Of a stretch of DNA of 41,405 bases, positions 1 through 7,964 are shown one piece after another (the first letter of the stretch is position 1; each line of letters begins with the position of its first letter). Position numbers and translations under genes: made by a program. The stretch spans positions 1-41,405 of the forward strand of contig CAYMOX010000045.1 of NCBI GenBank assembly GCA_964392245.1. The letters are read 5' to 3'. The notes below the pieces were generated by a model. It had not been told where the DNA came from. It did not search any database and saw only the letters and a list, made by a program, of their open reading frames with translations. This DNA is from JAAUUJ01 sp964392245. GTDB taxonomy: Bacteria; Cyanobacteriota; Cyanobacteriia; Thermostichales; Thermostichaceae.

Positions 1-586
1 GAGAAGTAGAGATCCCTGTTCTGCCAGTCCCCTCCTCCCTGGTGCAAGATCTAAGATAGCCAAGGCTGCAGTTCGCGGGGGATTAGCCGTCTCACTGGTT
101 TGGCCTCCAACACGGTAGTCAGCATCATTCGCTCCGCTAGTACTCGTGCACAACTCATCCATAATCAAGAGGTTCAACAAGTTGAAGCAGAGACAGTCAG
201 TGGGGATGAAATATGGTCTTTCGTCGAAAAAAACAGAAGCAATGGTTACCCGAGGAGCTCGAGGTAGGAGACTGTTGGATTGGGGTCAGTCTGGCAGAGG
301 GCAGTGGGTTGATCCTATCTGCTCGTGTGGGAAAACACACCGATGAGCTCATGGAAGAGTTGGTGATCAGCACAGAAGGATAGACAGCTTGCCAGGAATG
401 GAACACGGATAATTGGGGAGGATATGAGCGTGTTTTAACCTCTGAAAAGGAGCATCATATTGGGAAAGAAAAGACCCCTGGATCTGGAGGCACAGTCGTA
501 AAAAGACAACAGGAGCAGAAAGAGCAGGGATCGCTAGTCGTCCTTGGAGCTGGCAAGACTTGGCTACCTCTCCCACATTAGTTTGA
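1..586 (+). pseudogene. Decayed IS1-like transposase (5' end outside or lost)
   Basis: I recognise pieces of an IS1-family-like DDE transposase spread over several frames. Positions 67-265 encode an N-terminal part with RGISRLTGLASNTVVSIIR and the DEIWSFVEK motif around the first catalytic Asp. The frame then changes at an A-run (228-234) and continues as KQKQWLPEELEVGDCWIGVS, then GKHTDEL and WNTDNWGGYERVL. A TAG at 381-383 interrupts that part where related proteins usually read Lys. At about 478/479 it jumps straight from GKEKT to the family C-terminus WIWRHSRKKTTGAERAG, ending in SPTLV and TGA at 584-586. The skipped stretch should contain the catalytic Glu region. A further frame change lies near 60-90 (KIAKAAVRG in one frame, RGISRL in the next). 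The element is therefore dead. Family assignment rests on recalled motifs, not on a search. Confidence 0.75.
228..234 (+). promoter_or_regulatory. A6C slippery heptamer in the transposase remnant
   Basis: The heptamer A AAA AAC sits in phase with the upstream frame (codons AAA 229-231 and AAC 232-234). A -1 slip would join DEIWSFVEK directly to KQKQWLPEEL, which is the continuous family sequence. This is the same heptamer used for programmed -1 frameshifting in IS1 (insA-insB'). In this dead copy it could equally be an ordinary indel in a homopolymer run. Confidence 0.45.
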
Positions 587-603
587 TGCACTACCCTCAA
601 CCC

Positions 604-1011
604 TTAAGCAGGAGAGAATCGAATACAACTGAGCGACCGCACTTGTTGAATCGATTCAAAATCACGGTCATCATGCACCAATGTGAGTTGACACTCTAGC
701 GCCAGTTGGGCAATACAACAGTTAATCGTACTTCTCACCGTCAGCCCCTGCCGCCGTAAATCAAAGAAAATCCGAGCTGCCCCCACCCAAACGATTTCAG
801 TTGCTTCTACATAGTCCTGATCAGCTAAATACTCGCTGAGTACCCCCCACTCTCGTTCATCCCGACACCCTTGGAGCAGTTCCAGCTGATTCCACCGACT
901 CAAAAACAGAGGCGCATCCCCCACCATCTGCTCAAAGCGAGTCCTGACTTGCCCAGTTGGATCCCTCAAGATGCTCACCCACACTGAGGTGTCAACCAGA
1001 AACACGCACAT
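604..1011 (-). CDS. vapC: VapC-like PIN-domain toxin, third acidic residue replaced by Asn
   Basis: This 135-residue protein matches a complete PIN-domain RNase of the VapC type. It begins MCVFLVDTSVWV, giving the first conserved Asp (residue 7), followed by a Glu in the NQLELLQGC segment (residue 44) and a C-terminal VHDDRDFESI block. In related VapC toxins the helix before that block reads TIDxLIA with an active-site Asp. Here it reads TINCCIA, with Asn at residue 97 (codon AAC), so one metal-binding carboxylate is missing and the RNase may be weak or inactive. The ATG at 1011 is preferred; a GTG at 1014 lies just upstream. The start overlaps the end of the antitoxin gene by 20 bases, a typical toxin-antitoxin arrangement implying translational coupling. 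The partner would be the VapB protein encoded upstream. Confidence 0.85.
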   Translation of the reverse strand: MCVFLVDTSVWVSILRDPTGQVRTRFEQMVGDAPLFLSRWNQLELLQGCRDEREWGVLSEYLADQDYVEATEIVWVGAARIFFDLRRQGLTVRSTINCCIAQLALECQLTLVHDDRDFESIQQVRSLSCIRFSPA

Positions 1012-1249
1012 CACCTACTGAACTTTCTGGGTCAGGGGGTATGGCACTGTAGCGATCCGCTCGCAATAACGCCGGATCAAACCCCTCCACAAACTGAATC
1101 TGTCCACTCAAATCCAGCAAATTGCGTTTCTTGCGACTGCGGATCAGCTCCTGCAAAGCTAAATGAAGCAATTCCTTCTTAGTCCGCACATGAGTCAGAC
1201 GGAAGGCCTCCTCCATTAGCTCATCGTCAAGCTCAACATTGGTTCGCAT
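992..1249 (-). CDS. vapB: VapB-type antitoxin
   Basis: An 85-residue protein starting MRTNVELDDELMEEAFRLT, the ribbon-helix-helix N-terminus typical of VapB antitoxins of the type II TA family. It continues with TKKELLHLALQELIRSRKK, the second helix and a basic stretch. The acidic, flexible C-terminal part (FDPALLRADRYSAIPPDPE) would wrap around the PIN toxin. The ATG at 1249 begins exactly at the conserved MRTNVELD; a longer upstream reading to 1285 adds unrelated residues. The gene precedes and overlaps vapC, as expected for a TA operon in which the antitoxin represses its own promoter. Toxin and antitoxin both appear full length although they sit between two decayed genes. Confidence 0.85.
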   Translation of the reverse strand: MRTNVELDDELMEEAFRLTHVRTKKELLHLALQELIRSRKKRNLLDLSGQIQFVEGFDPALLRADRYSAIPPDPESSVGDVRVSG

Positions 1250-1255
1250 ATCGAT

Positions 1256-1289
1256 GTGTATAGAGTGTAAAGATGCGCATATCATACAC
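1256..1289. promoter_or_regulatory. Candidate vapBC operator
   Basis: Just upstream of the vapB ATG lie 6-base inverted arms GTGTAT (1256-1261) and ATACAC (1284-1289). The perfect 8-base palindrome ATGCGCAT (1273-1280) lies between them. VapB proteins usually bind inverted repeats over their own promoter. The two dyads are not concentric, so which one, if either, is the operator is unclear. Confidence 0.3.
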
Positions 1290-1292
1290 CAA

Positions 1293-1826
1293 CTAGCTGG
1301 ACACGGGCCAAAGATAGATCAGCCCCACCCGTTCCGCTTTGACTTGATAGATCTGCCGGATCCATTCTGGCTCCGAGACAATCTCCTGCTCAAGCTCCTT
1401 GACCCGAGTCTCCCAATGCCTCCGATCCGCTTCCAGCTGACGCAATTCATCCTTATTGAATAGATTGGTCTGATATTCTTCAAACTGTTTCTGCTATTTC
1501 AGGATTCGTTCCCGTTGCTCCTCCAGCAGTGTCTTCATCTCAGAGGCCTCCGCTTCTCCCCGTTGGGTCAGCTTCCGATTCGCCCAAGCCGTCAGATCCT
1601 CAGCCCGTTTTTCCAGATGAGGCAGCAGATCCTCCACATCCCTAGCGGCATGATCCTTCAGCTTCTCCATCACAGCCGGAGTCACATCCCGCAAGCGAGG
1701 ACTAGCCAAGGAATCCTCCAGGATCTGCAACACATCCCGCTTCTCTCCCTCCGAGACAGGTCGTACTTTCCCACGTCCCCTCGCCTCTGGATCTAAATTC
1801 TTCACCCGTTGCTGAAGATCTAATAA
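1293..1826 (-). pseudogene. C-terminal remnant of a large SNF2-type helicase (DISARM DrmD-like)
   Basis: A single minus-strand frame runs from 1826 to a TAG at 1293-1295 and is interrupted once by TAG (1494-1496), probably a CAG codon mutated once. The first half contains ARDVEDLLPHLEKRAEDL and ANRKLTQRGEAEASEMKTLL. The second half reads LFNKDELRQLEADRRHWE, IVSEPEWIRQIYQVKAERV and GLIYLWP. This pattern (QLEADRRHW, then an EPxxIRxxYxVKAxR block, then LIYLWP at the very end) is what I associate with the C-terminus of large prokaryotic SNF2-like helicases such as DrmD of DISARM phage-defence systems. The helicase motor domains are absent; upstream the frame meets TAA at 1827-1829. Family name is from memory and moderately secure; that it is a broken C-terminal fragment is clear from the internal stop and missing 5' end. 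Confidence 0.65.
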
Positions 1827-1950
1827 TTAAGCTTTCAGATCCAGCTGTTCACTCTCGCTTACCTGAAGTATCCCCAAACTTTAACCCACCGCTGGTGACA
1901 GCTCCCAGATATGCCAAACTTTTAGCAGTGCCATTGCAAAAGGAATGTTT

Positions 1951-3303
1951 ATGAGTAGCTCGCTGATCTCGCAAGCCAATCTTCTGGATCTGTGCGAGCA
2001 CGGGGTGAACAAGGCGTTAGCTGCCGGAGCCGATCAAGCTGAGGTTTTTGCCACCGCCGACCGCGAAACTGAGGTGGCCTTTGAGAAAAATGATCTGAAC
2101 CTGACCAGCGTCACCTCCGAGACTCTCTTTGGCATTCGTGTGATCGTGCAGGGTCGGCAGGGGTTTGCCACCTCCAACAATCCCGATGAATTGGCCGAGA
2201 TCGCCTCGGAAGCGGTAACCATTGCCCGCCTTTCCCCTGCGGATCCCCTCAATGGCCTGCCCGATCCTCAACCGATCACTGCCACCACTCTCCCCCCCGA
2301 TCCGGCTCTGCTGGAATTAGATATTGAAACCCTCACCCGCTGGGGCACGGAATTGGTGGAACGGGTGCGGCAACAGGATCAGCGCATCACCATTGACAGT
2401 GGCTCGATTGGGGTTGCTGAGGAAGTTGTGGCCATTGCCTCCTCCCAGGGGATCCGCGCCAGTGATCACAGCGCCGAAGCCAGTGGCTCCTTGTTTGGGA
2501 TGGCCATTGATGGAGAAGAAGTGGGTAGCTTTGCCTACGATGGCGACAGCGTCCAGCGGGCTGAGTTGCTGATCCCCGCTTTGGAAAAAGCCTTTGATCG
2601 GTTTGTCATGAAATGCCTGGGGGCTTTAGGGGCCAAGCAGGGGGAAAGTTTCCGCGGCACCATTATCCTCCCCCCCGATACCCTGGGGGAATTTCTGGAT
2701 GATCTGATCTATGTGCTCGGGGCTGACAGTGTGCGCAAAGGCAAGAGTCCCCTGGCTCAGAAAATGGGTCAGTTGATCGCCAGTCCTTTGTTTACCCTGA
2801 TTGAAGAAGGTGGCGGGTTGCCGGGTTATCCCCTGGATCCCTTTGATCGCGAAGGGCTGCCCCGTCAGGTCACACCCCTGGTGAATGAAGGTATCCTCTG
2901 TAATTTTCTTTACAACAGCTACGAAGCACGCAATGTTGGGATCCAGTCCAATGGCCATGCTCAGGGAGGTGCTGGATCGTTGCCTTCGGTTGGCCCTGCC
3001 TGTTTACAAGTTGCGCCAGGATCCACGCCCATGTCCAACCTCTACGATGTCGATCGGGCCATTATTGTCACCCGTTTTTCCGGTAGCAGTAACCCGATCA
3101 CCGGAGACTTCTCTGGGGTGGTGAAGGGGGGCTTCCTGCTCAAAAAGGGTGAGAAGCGGCCCATCATGGAAACAACTCTGGCAGGGAACCTCTACGACTG
3201 TCTGCGCAACATCTCAGCAGTCTCTGAGGAAGTTACTGTCTTTGAGGGCACCACCGCCTTTCCGGCTCTGCGCATCGAAGATATTTCGGTAACCGCAGGC
3301 TGA
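1951..3303 (+). CDS. TldE/PmbA-like protein, non-catalytic partner of the TldD protease
   Basis: A 450-residue protein of the TldD/PmbA family. TldD and TldE form a heterodimeric zinc protease that degrades unfolded peptides and processes peptide modifications. This copy lacks the HExxxH metal motif of TldD, so it is the TldE (PmbA) type subunit. Family features include the N-terminal ADQAEVFATADRETEVAFEKN and LFGIRVIVQGRQGFATSN segment. The C-terminal core carries ARNVGIQSNGHA, NPITGDFSGVVKGGFLL and the closing GTTAFPALRIEDISV. The ATG at 1951 is chosen because AGGA at 1941-1944 is 6 bases upstream; an in-frame ATG at 1945 would be only next to it. Its stop overlaps the start of the next gene (ATGA), indicating coupled translation. 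The TldD partner is not in this window. Confidence 0.88.
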   Translation: MSSSLISQANLLDLCEHGVNKALAAGADQAEVFATADRETEVAFEKNDLNLTSVTSETLFGIRVIVQGRQGFATSNNPDELAEIASEAVTIARLSPADPLNGLPDPQPITATTLPPDPALLELDIETLTRWGTELVERVRQQDQRITIDSGSIGVAEEVVAIASSQGIRASDHSAEASGSLFGMAIDGEEVGSFAYDGDSVQRAELLIPALEKAFDRFVMKCLGALGAKQGESFRGTIILPPDTLGEFLDDLIYVLGADSVRKGKSPLAQKMGQLIASPLFTLIEEGGGLPGYPLDPFDREGLPRQVTPLVNEGILCNFLYNSYEARNVGIQSNGHAQGGAGSLPSVGPACLQVAPGSTPMSNLYDVDRAIIVTRFSGSSNPITGDFSGVVKGGFLLKKGEKRPIMETTLAGNLYDCLRNISAVSEEVTVFEGTTAFPALRIEDISVTAG

Positions 3304-3851
3304 TGACAACGCCCATCCTGGTGATCCTGCCTGGAGAAGAATGGTCACCCGCAGCTGTGGCAGCCAATCGTCAGGCTAGGGAATGGATCCATAGCAGCCT
3401 GGATCCCTCTTGCCTCTGGGTTCCTCCTGAAATAGGCGTTTGGAATAGCTGGGCAGTCCACTCCTGGTTGCAACCCCAGATTGCCCCCACTGCTTCTCTG
3501 CTGATCCTGGCCTTCAGTGCGGGCGTGGTGGGGGCTTTGGGTCTGACTCAACTCTGGTCCGGTGGTGTGGCTGCCCTGATCGCGGTGGATGGATGGTGCG
3601 TTCCCCTCTGGTTGTCCTGTCCTGTGATCCGCCTCAGTCATGATCTGGAAACCCATACCAATGGGCTGTTCTGGGGGGGAGGGGTGGCTCAGTTCTACGC
3701 GGATCCGTTTGTCTCCCACACGCGGTTATGGGGAGATGCGGATACTGTTCTGGGCTGGAGCGGGAGAATAGGAGGTTATCAACGCTCAACGGCACTGGCC
3801 TTCCTGCAGCAGCAAATAGGAACCTACACTCAACTGCCCCGCTCTGGATAA
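3303..3851 (+). CDS. Conserved cyanobacterial protein resembling a small alpha/beta hydrolase
   Basis: An 182-residue protein translated from an ATG that overlaps the stop of the TldE-like gene by one base (ATGA). It begins with a hydrophobic strand (PILVILPGEEWS) and has LLILAFSAGVVGALGLT around Ser72, a small-Ser-small arrangement like the nucleophile elbow of alpha/beta hydrolases although not a strict GxSxG. A later LSHDLETH and a Gly-rich WGGGVAQFYADPF segment could supply other active-site residues. I recognise the general type as a conserved cyanobacterial hypothetical but know no function. Coupling to the TldE-like gene suggests co-expression. Its 3' end overlaps the convergent ycf45-like gene by 22 bases. 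Confidence 0.7.
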   Translation: MTTPILVILPGEEWSPAAVAANRQAREWIHSSLDPSCLWVPPEIGVWNSWAVHSWLQPQIAPTASLLILAFSAGVVGALGLTQLWSGGVAALIAVDGWCVPLWLSCPVIRLSHDLETHTNGLFWGGGVAQFYADPFVSHTRLWGDADTVLGWSGRIGGYQRSTALAFLQQQIGTYTQLPRSG

Positions 3852-5716
3852 ATGCGCAGGCGACGATGGGGTTCCTCTCCAAAGCTTTCTGCCTTGAGGT
3901 GATAATGCTCCACCAGTTCATGTTGCAGCCGCCGGACAATGGCAGTCCGAGGGAGAAGTTCCACCGGTTGCGCCTTGGGGATCACGATCTGTTCCACCGC
4001 TAACCGCGCTTCTTCCAGAGCTTCGGCTTCATCTTGGCCCGCTGCCTGGATCAACAGATCCAGCTCAGCTTCCATCGAATCTGCCCCAGGATCTAAGTTC
4101 AACAGCCGCCGAATCGTGCGGGTGACACAGAGCAGGGTGTTGGATTTCACCGTGTGGATCGGGATCTGTCTGGCCTGGGCCAGCTGCTGGATCTTGGAGC
4201 GGTTTCGCACCTGGGAGCGCAGCGCCAGAATCACATCCGCCATATCCATCTCCTTGGTCACCTCCACCTGCAGCTTGAAGGTCTGGGCCACCTGCTGAAT
4301 GTGATCACGGCTGACCCCGTAGGGATAAATCACCAGCGTCTGATCCTGAGGATCGGCTCCGTAGGCACCGTAATCTGCCGCATCCGGTAACAGCTCAGCA
4401 AACTCGGCAGGATCCAGATCGTCTTCGGAGGGCAGCATTAGGCGAGACTGGGGATCCGCCTTGGAGCTAACAGCAAGGGGCATCTGATGGGAGTCCCGAC
4501 CCAGGAGAGGGTTAAACGGGGGAGCCTCCATGCGTCCTGAGCGTCGCCATCCTCCAGAACGGTGATGGGAACCGCGACTTCCTTCACTCGAAGGCGGCCA
4601 TTGGGGGGCTAGGGCCTGGGGACGACTGACCACCACACGCCCCTCATCATCCAGACTGCGGATCTGTACCGAGGCCTCTCGTCCACGCAACAATTGATCC
4701 ACCGTGGTAGCCACATCCTCATGCACCACCCACCGGGTTCGCTCCAGCATTTCCACTGCAATCTCAAAGGTGGGAGGGGCCTTGCGTTCCAGCACACTTT
4801 TCTGGCTGCCCCGCCGCCGCGCTTCTTCATCTCCCAGGGTGACCGACTGAATGCCTCCCACCAGATCGGCCAGCATCGGGTTTTTGATCAGATTGGCGAT
4901 CTGATTGCCATGGGCTGTGGCCACCAGTTGCACCCCCCGTTCCGCAATCGTGCGGGAGGCCAGCGCCTCTAACTCCGTGCCGATCTCATCAATGACCACC
5001 ACCTCAGGCATGTGGTTTTCCACCGCCTCGATCATCACTTTATGCTGCAGCTCCGGAGTTGCCACCTGCATTCGTCGGGCCCTGCCGATCCCTGGGTGCG
5101 GAATATCTCCATCGCCAGCAATCTCATTGGAGGTGTCAATGATCACCACCCTCTTATGAAAATCATCCGCCAGCACTCGGGCGATTTCCCGGAGCGCCGT
5201 GGTTTTACCCACCCCTGGTCTGCCCATCAACAGCAGGGAGCGCCCCAGTTCCACCAGATCGCGGATAATACTGATGACCCCAATCACACAGCGACCCACG
5301 CGGCAGGTGAGGCCGATAATAGCCCCCTGGCGATTGCGCATAGCACTAATCCGGTGCAGGGTGGACTCAATTCCGGCACGGTTATCGGTGCTGAACTCAC
5401 CCACTCTCTGGATCGTGTAATCCAGATCGGTGCGACCAATGGGGCTTTCTGAGAGATAATGAGCTTCCCGGGGGAAACGGGCCTCGGGGCGACGACCCAG
5501 ATCCATGACCACTTCAATCAGCTGATCCAGTTGCGGATGCGCTTCCAAAGCAACCCGAATCGATGGGGGCAGAATCTGAAGTAACTCAGCCAGATCATCC
5601 GTCACCTGAGTTTGGAAGGGCCAGGCATCACGGGAAGACTCTCTGGCGGCCTCACGGATCTCAGAGGGGGGGGGATCTGGAGGATAAACAGAAGGGGAAA
5701 ATGAGACTGCAGACAT
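3830..5716 (-). CDS. Ycf45-like AAA ATPase with C-terminal R3H domain
   Basis: A 628-residue protein of the family named Ycf45 in algal plastids and annotated in cyanobacteria as R3H domain-containing nucleic-acid-binding protein. Residues about 100-400 form the ATPase: Walker A GRPGVGKT (165-172), then IIDTSNEIAGDGD and a Walker B VVVIDEIGTE. This part resembles stage III sporulation protein AA and type II/IV secretion ATPases. A Pro/Ser/Arg-rich variable linker follows (about 395-440). The C-terminus (about 565-628) fits R3H, a single-stranded nucleic acid binding module. Function is not established; nucleic acid binding driven by ATP is the reasonable inference. It lies 39 bases downstream of ldpA on the same strand and may be cotranscribed with it. 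No clear ribosome binding site precedes the ATG at 5716. Confidence 0.88.
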   Translation of the reverse strand: MSAVSFSPSVYPPDPPPSEIREAARESSRDAWPFQTQVTDDLAELLQILPPSIRVALEAHPQLDQLIEVVMDLGRRPEARFPREAHYLSESPIGRTDLDYTIQRVGEFSTDNRAGIESTLHRISAMRNRQGAIIGLTCRVGRCVIGVISIIRDLVELGRSLLLMGRPGVGKTTALREIARVLADDFHKRVVIIDTSNEIAGDGDIPHPGIGRARRMQVATPELQHKVMIEAVENHMPEVVVIDEIGTELEALASRTIAERGVQLVATAHGNQIANLIKNPMLADLVGGIQSVTLGDEEARRRGSQKSVLERKAPPTFEIAVEMLERTRWVVHEDVATTVDQLLRGREASVQIRSLDDEGRVVVSRPQALAPQWPPSSEGSRGSHHRSGGWRRSGRMEAPPFNPLLGRDSHQMPLAVSSKADPQSRLMLPSEDDLDPAEFAELLPDAADYGAYGADPQDQTLVIYPYGVSRDHIQQVAQTFKLQVEVTKEMDMADVILALRSQVRNRSKIQQLAQARQIPIHTVKSNTLLCVTRTIRRLLNLDPGADSMEAELDLLIQAAGQDEAEALEEARLAVEQIVIPKAQPVELLPRTAIVRRLQHELVEHYHLKAESFGEEPHRRLRIYPERGS

Positions 5717-5755
5717 GGCTAGTGTAAAAAGGCTTTCAAAATACTGGGGGGCATA

Positions 5756-6784
5756 TCAAGCAGGCAACTGCACAGGTTGGACGGGAGACGAGCGGGATTT
5801 CACCTGCTCCACCAGCTGGGAAGCCTGCCGCCAAGCGAGCTGTAAAGCTTCAGAGGACTCGATCAGAGCCCCATTCTCAACTGCAGTGGCAACCAGCTGC
5901 CGGGCAAAACTACCGTAGGCCACTCCCGCAATCTCCAGATCAGATCCCACAAGCGGGATCGTAGCCTGGTTTGTGCCGCCCGCAAGTTGAACCTGTCCCG
6001 GCAGGTGCATTTCCAATACTTTTTTGGCTAGATGTAGCGTCTTTTGGGTTGTTCCGGCTCCAATATCACCACTCATAGGACGACCGTCCGCCTGCCAGAT
6101 CAGGTGACGAGGAAAAGGTTGAAGACAGGCCACCAGGGATTTCAGGTAGTCTTCCAGCAAGGGATGATCATTGAAGCTAATGGAGATAGCCTCCAGGTCA
6201 GAAACCCAGGGTCGGATCTGGGTCCAGAGGGAAGAAAATTCCGCCAGCCGTCCAACGCGGGTATGAATTTCAATCGCCTGAATTCCTGTCTGCATCAGTT
6301 CAGGCATCACCTCCTGCACCTGCACCTGATAGCTGTGCATCTCTAGCCGTGCATGGGGGCAAAGAGGCTGGCAGCGACCACAACCGTAACACAGAGAATC
6401 CTCGATCCGGATTGCCGCAATCCCAGCAGGACCAATGGCATGGGGTGGACATACCGCCAAACAGGGTTGTGGACAGTCTGAGGGGCATCCGGGTTGAGAG
6501 AGCAGGGCTTTGCGAAAGTGAGGATCCTCACCATCATTGAAGCTGACCATTAACCAGGGTCGGGTTGCCCGAGGATCATGGTTCAAAGCCATCTCGATCC
6601 CCTGGACTGCGGCCCGCACATTCGCTGGATCGGCAGCCAGATCAATACAATCCGCACCTGCCAGGGTATAGATCAATGCTAGATTTCGAACCGAGGGCAG
6701 GTGATGGAAACTAGCACCACAGATCAGCTTAAACCAGCTGCCATTCTGCAGAGATTCTGACGGAGTGATCACGGGCCAGCCCAC
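5756..6784 (-). CDS. ldpA: LdpA, light-dependent period iron-sulfur protein
   Basis: This 342-residue protein matches cyanobacterial LdpA, an Fe-S protein shown in Synechococcus elongatus to sense cellular redox state and adjust circadian period with light. The N-terminus shows the family signature SWFKLICGASFHHLPSVRN and LAGADCIDLAADPANV. Two four-cysteine ferredoxin-like motifs follow: C100, C104, C108, C112 and C132, C135, C138, C142, enough for two [4Fe-4S] clusters. The first codon is GTG at 6784; the reading frame from there matches the usual family start. It lies between ndhN (125 bases upstream) and the ycf45-like gene, an order I recall as recurrent in cyanobacteria. The link to NDH-1 and clock input fits a shared redox theme. 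Confidence 0.92.
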   Translation of the reverse strand: MGWPVITPSESLQNGSWFKLICGASFHHLPSVRNLALIYTLAGADCIDLAADPANVRAAVQGIEMALNHDPRATRPWLMVSFNDGEDPHFRKALLSQPGCPSDCPQPCLAVCPPHAIGPAGIAAIRIEDSLCYGCGRCQPLCPHARLEMHSYQVQVQEVMPELMQTGIQAIEIHTRVGRLAEFSSLWTQIRPWVSDLEAISISFNDHPLLEDYLKSLVACLQPFPRHLIWQADGRPMSGDIGAGTTQKTLHLAKKVLEMHLPGQVQLAGGTNQATIPLVGSDLEIAGVAYGSFARQLVATAVENGALIESSEALQLAWRQASQLVEQVKSRSSPVQPVQLPA

Positions 6785-6908
6785 CCAGCGGGGCGGTTAG
6801 AGAAAATAAAAGTTCTGCAGGGAGCAGGGATGCTCTATTGCCTACGGCACTACCCTATCATAGCTCCGGGAAGACACCAACTTGAGCAAAGCAGAAACCT
6901 TGAGCACA

Positions 6909-7379
6909 TCAGGCATTGATGGTTTGCAGAGGACCCCAGTGGACGTAGCGATCACGGCTGACCTCAACAACGAACTTAACGTTTTTCTGCTGTTGAGACA
7001 GCTTCACCAGATAGCTCCGTTCCTGTTCAGAGAAGACATGACCTTCATAGAACCAGAACACCAGCCCCTTGCTACCCGCAGGTAGATTTGCTCCGTACTG
7101 TTCGATTAAAGGAGGGAAATAATAGACATCGCCCACACATGCCGTATGGCCAACCGTATGCTTACCTAGATGGGGTGGCCGGACTCCATGGGGACGCGTG
7201 AGGAAACTGGAGAGCTCCCCCAATCCTTTGGCAGACATGGTCATGACGGTGTATCCAGCCCCGCGCAATCGGCGACGGTAGTGGCTCTCGGATCCGCCCT
7301 CTGGAGGCACTTTGATTCCAAGTGCGCCCGACTTCTCCAGATCAGAGATGAATTTATTGCCTGAACCAATCAGTAACAT
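6909..7379 (-). CDS. ndhN: NdhN, NAD(P)H-quinone oxidoreductase subunit N
   Basis: A 156-residue protein matching NdhN, an oxygenic-photosynthesis-specific peripheral-arm subunit of the cyanobacterial and chloroplast NDH-1 complex. NDH-1 carries out ferredoxin-driven plastoquinone reduction, cyclic electron flow and respiration at the thylakoid. Diagnostic segments are MLLIGSGNKFISDLEKSGAL at the N-terminus, GLGELSSFLTRPHGVRPPHLGK in the middle, YYFPPLIEQY, and VVEVSRDRYVHWGPL near the end. Length is normal for the family (about 155-160). The ATG at 7379 begins the conserved MLLIGSG. The 219 bases upstream hold no other gene, so its promoter, read on the minus strand, should lie there. Confidence 0.95.
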   Translation of the reverse strand: MLLIGSGNKFISDLEKSGALGIKVPPEGGSESHYRRRLRGAGYTVMTMSAKGLGELSSFLTRPHGVRPPHLGKHTVGHTACVGDVYYFPPLIEQYGANLPAGSKGLVFWFYEGHVFSEQERSYLVKLSQQQKNVKFVVEVSRDRYVHWGPLQTINA

Positions 7380-7524
7380 GGCCTGCCCTGCATCAAATCA
7401 CGATAAAGCACCCGCGGATCAGCAACAGATCTTAACTGTTTATCCTGTCTCACCTTACGACAAAACCGGGACCTGTCTCATATCAGTTTTCCCTGGTCAG
7501 GCATAGAGGATGGGTGAGGGATAC

Positions 7525-7552
7525 ATAAGAAACCCCGCTGGTCAGGGCGGGG
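7525..7552 (-). terminator. Intrinsic terminator after cp12
   Basis: On the minus strand a GC-rich stem of six base pairs (CCCCGC with GCGGGG, 7552-7547 and 7538-7533) and an 8-base loop are followed by TTTCTTAT. The structure lies about 47 bases past the cp12 stop codon and would end its transcript before the ndhN promoter region. Confidence 0.7.
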
Positions 7553-7598
7553 AAGAGTTGTTAAGAGGATATCGAGGCTGCTGAGCACTTAAAAGCAA

Positions 7599-7811
7599 TC
7601 AGTTGTCGTAGACACGGCACTCAATCGCGTCAGGGTTCTCGGCACAGTGCTGCTCCAGGCTATTGGGCTGATGGGGCTGGTGGCTGCGGGCTGCTAACAC
7701 CTCTTCCACAGCATCCCACGCAGCACGGCAATGGGGATCACCTTCCCCATACTCAGAGCAAATGCTGCGAGCATTTTCCAGTTCTTTGCTGATCAATTCG
7801 GACAGTCCCAT
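7599..7811 (-). CDS. cp12: CP12, redox switch of the Calvin cycle
   Basis: A 70-residue CP12. In darkness or oxidising conditions CP12 forms two disulfides, binds GAPDH and then phosphoribulokinase, and switches off both enzymes. Both cysteine pairs are present: C18 and C28 in the N-terminal loop, C56 and C65 in the C-terminal GAPDH-binding loop. The conserved AWDAVEEVLA core helix (31-40) and the acidic terminal CRVYDN motif are also there, so the protein should be fully functional. AGGAG lies a few bases upstream of the ATG at 7811. The gene appears monocistronic, with its own terminator downstream and 153 bases of upstream sequence. Length and composition are ordinary for the family. Confidence 0.95.
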   Translation of the reverse strand: MGLSELISKELENARSICSEYGEGDPHCRAAWDAVEEVLAARSHQPHQPNSLEQHCAENPDAIECRVYDN

Positions 7812-7964
7812 CGCAATTCTCCTATGCGCTCTCTAAGCAAGCTAATCGAATTCACCAGTATTCCACTTTATTTTAGTCAATTATTTAAGCATTCATCCCT
7901 ACGGTATAGGGCGTTGTCCGCGTTGATCGCATGCGGTATGAACGGGTCAAATTACACGGATGTT

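Noticed and set aside
1239..1796. Plus-strand frames at 1239-1463 and 1515-1796
   Set aside because: Both are antisense to the helicase C-terminal remnant, which has recognisable words in its own frame.
5012..5452. 146-codon plus-strand frame
   Set aside because: Antisense to the ATPase domain of the ycf45-like gene, with no family features.
7312..7506. Possible small plus-strand gene near ndhN
   Set aside because: No ribosome binding site, no recognisable motif, and it overlaps the ndhN start and promoter region.
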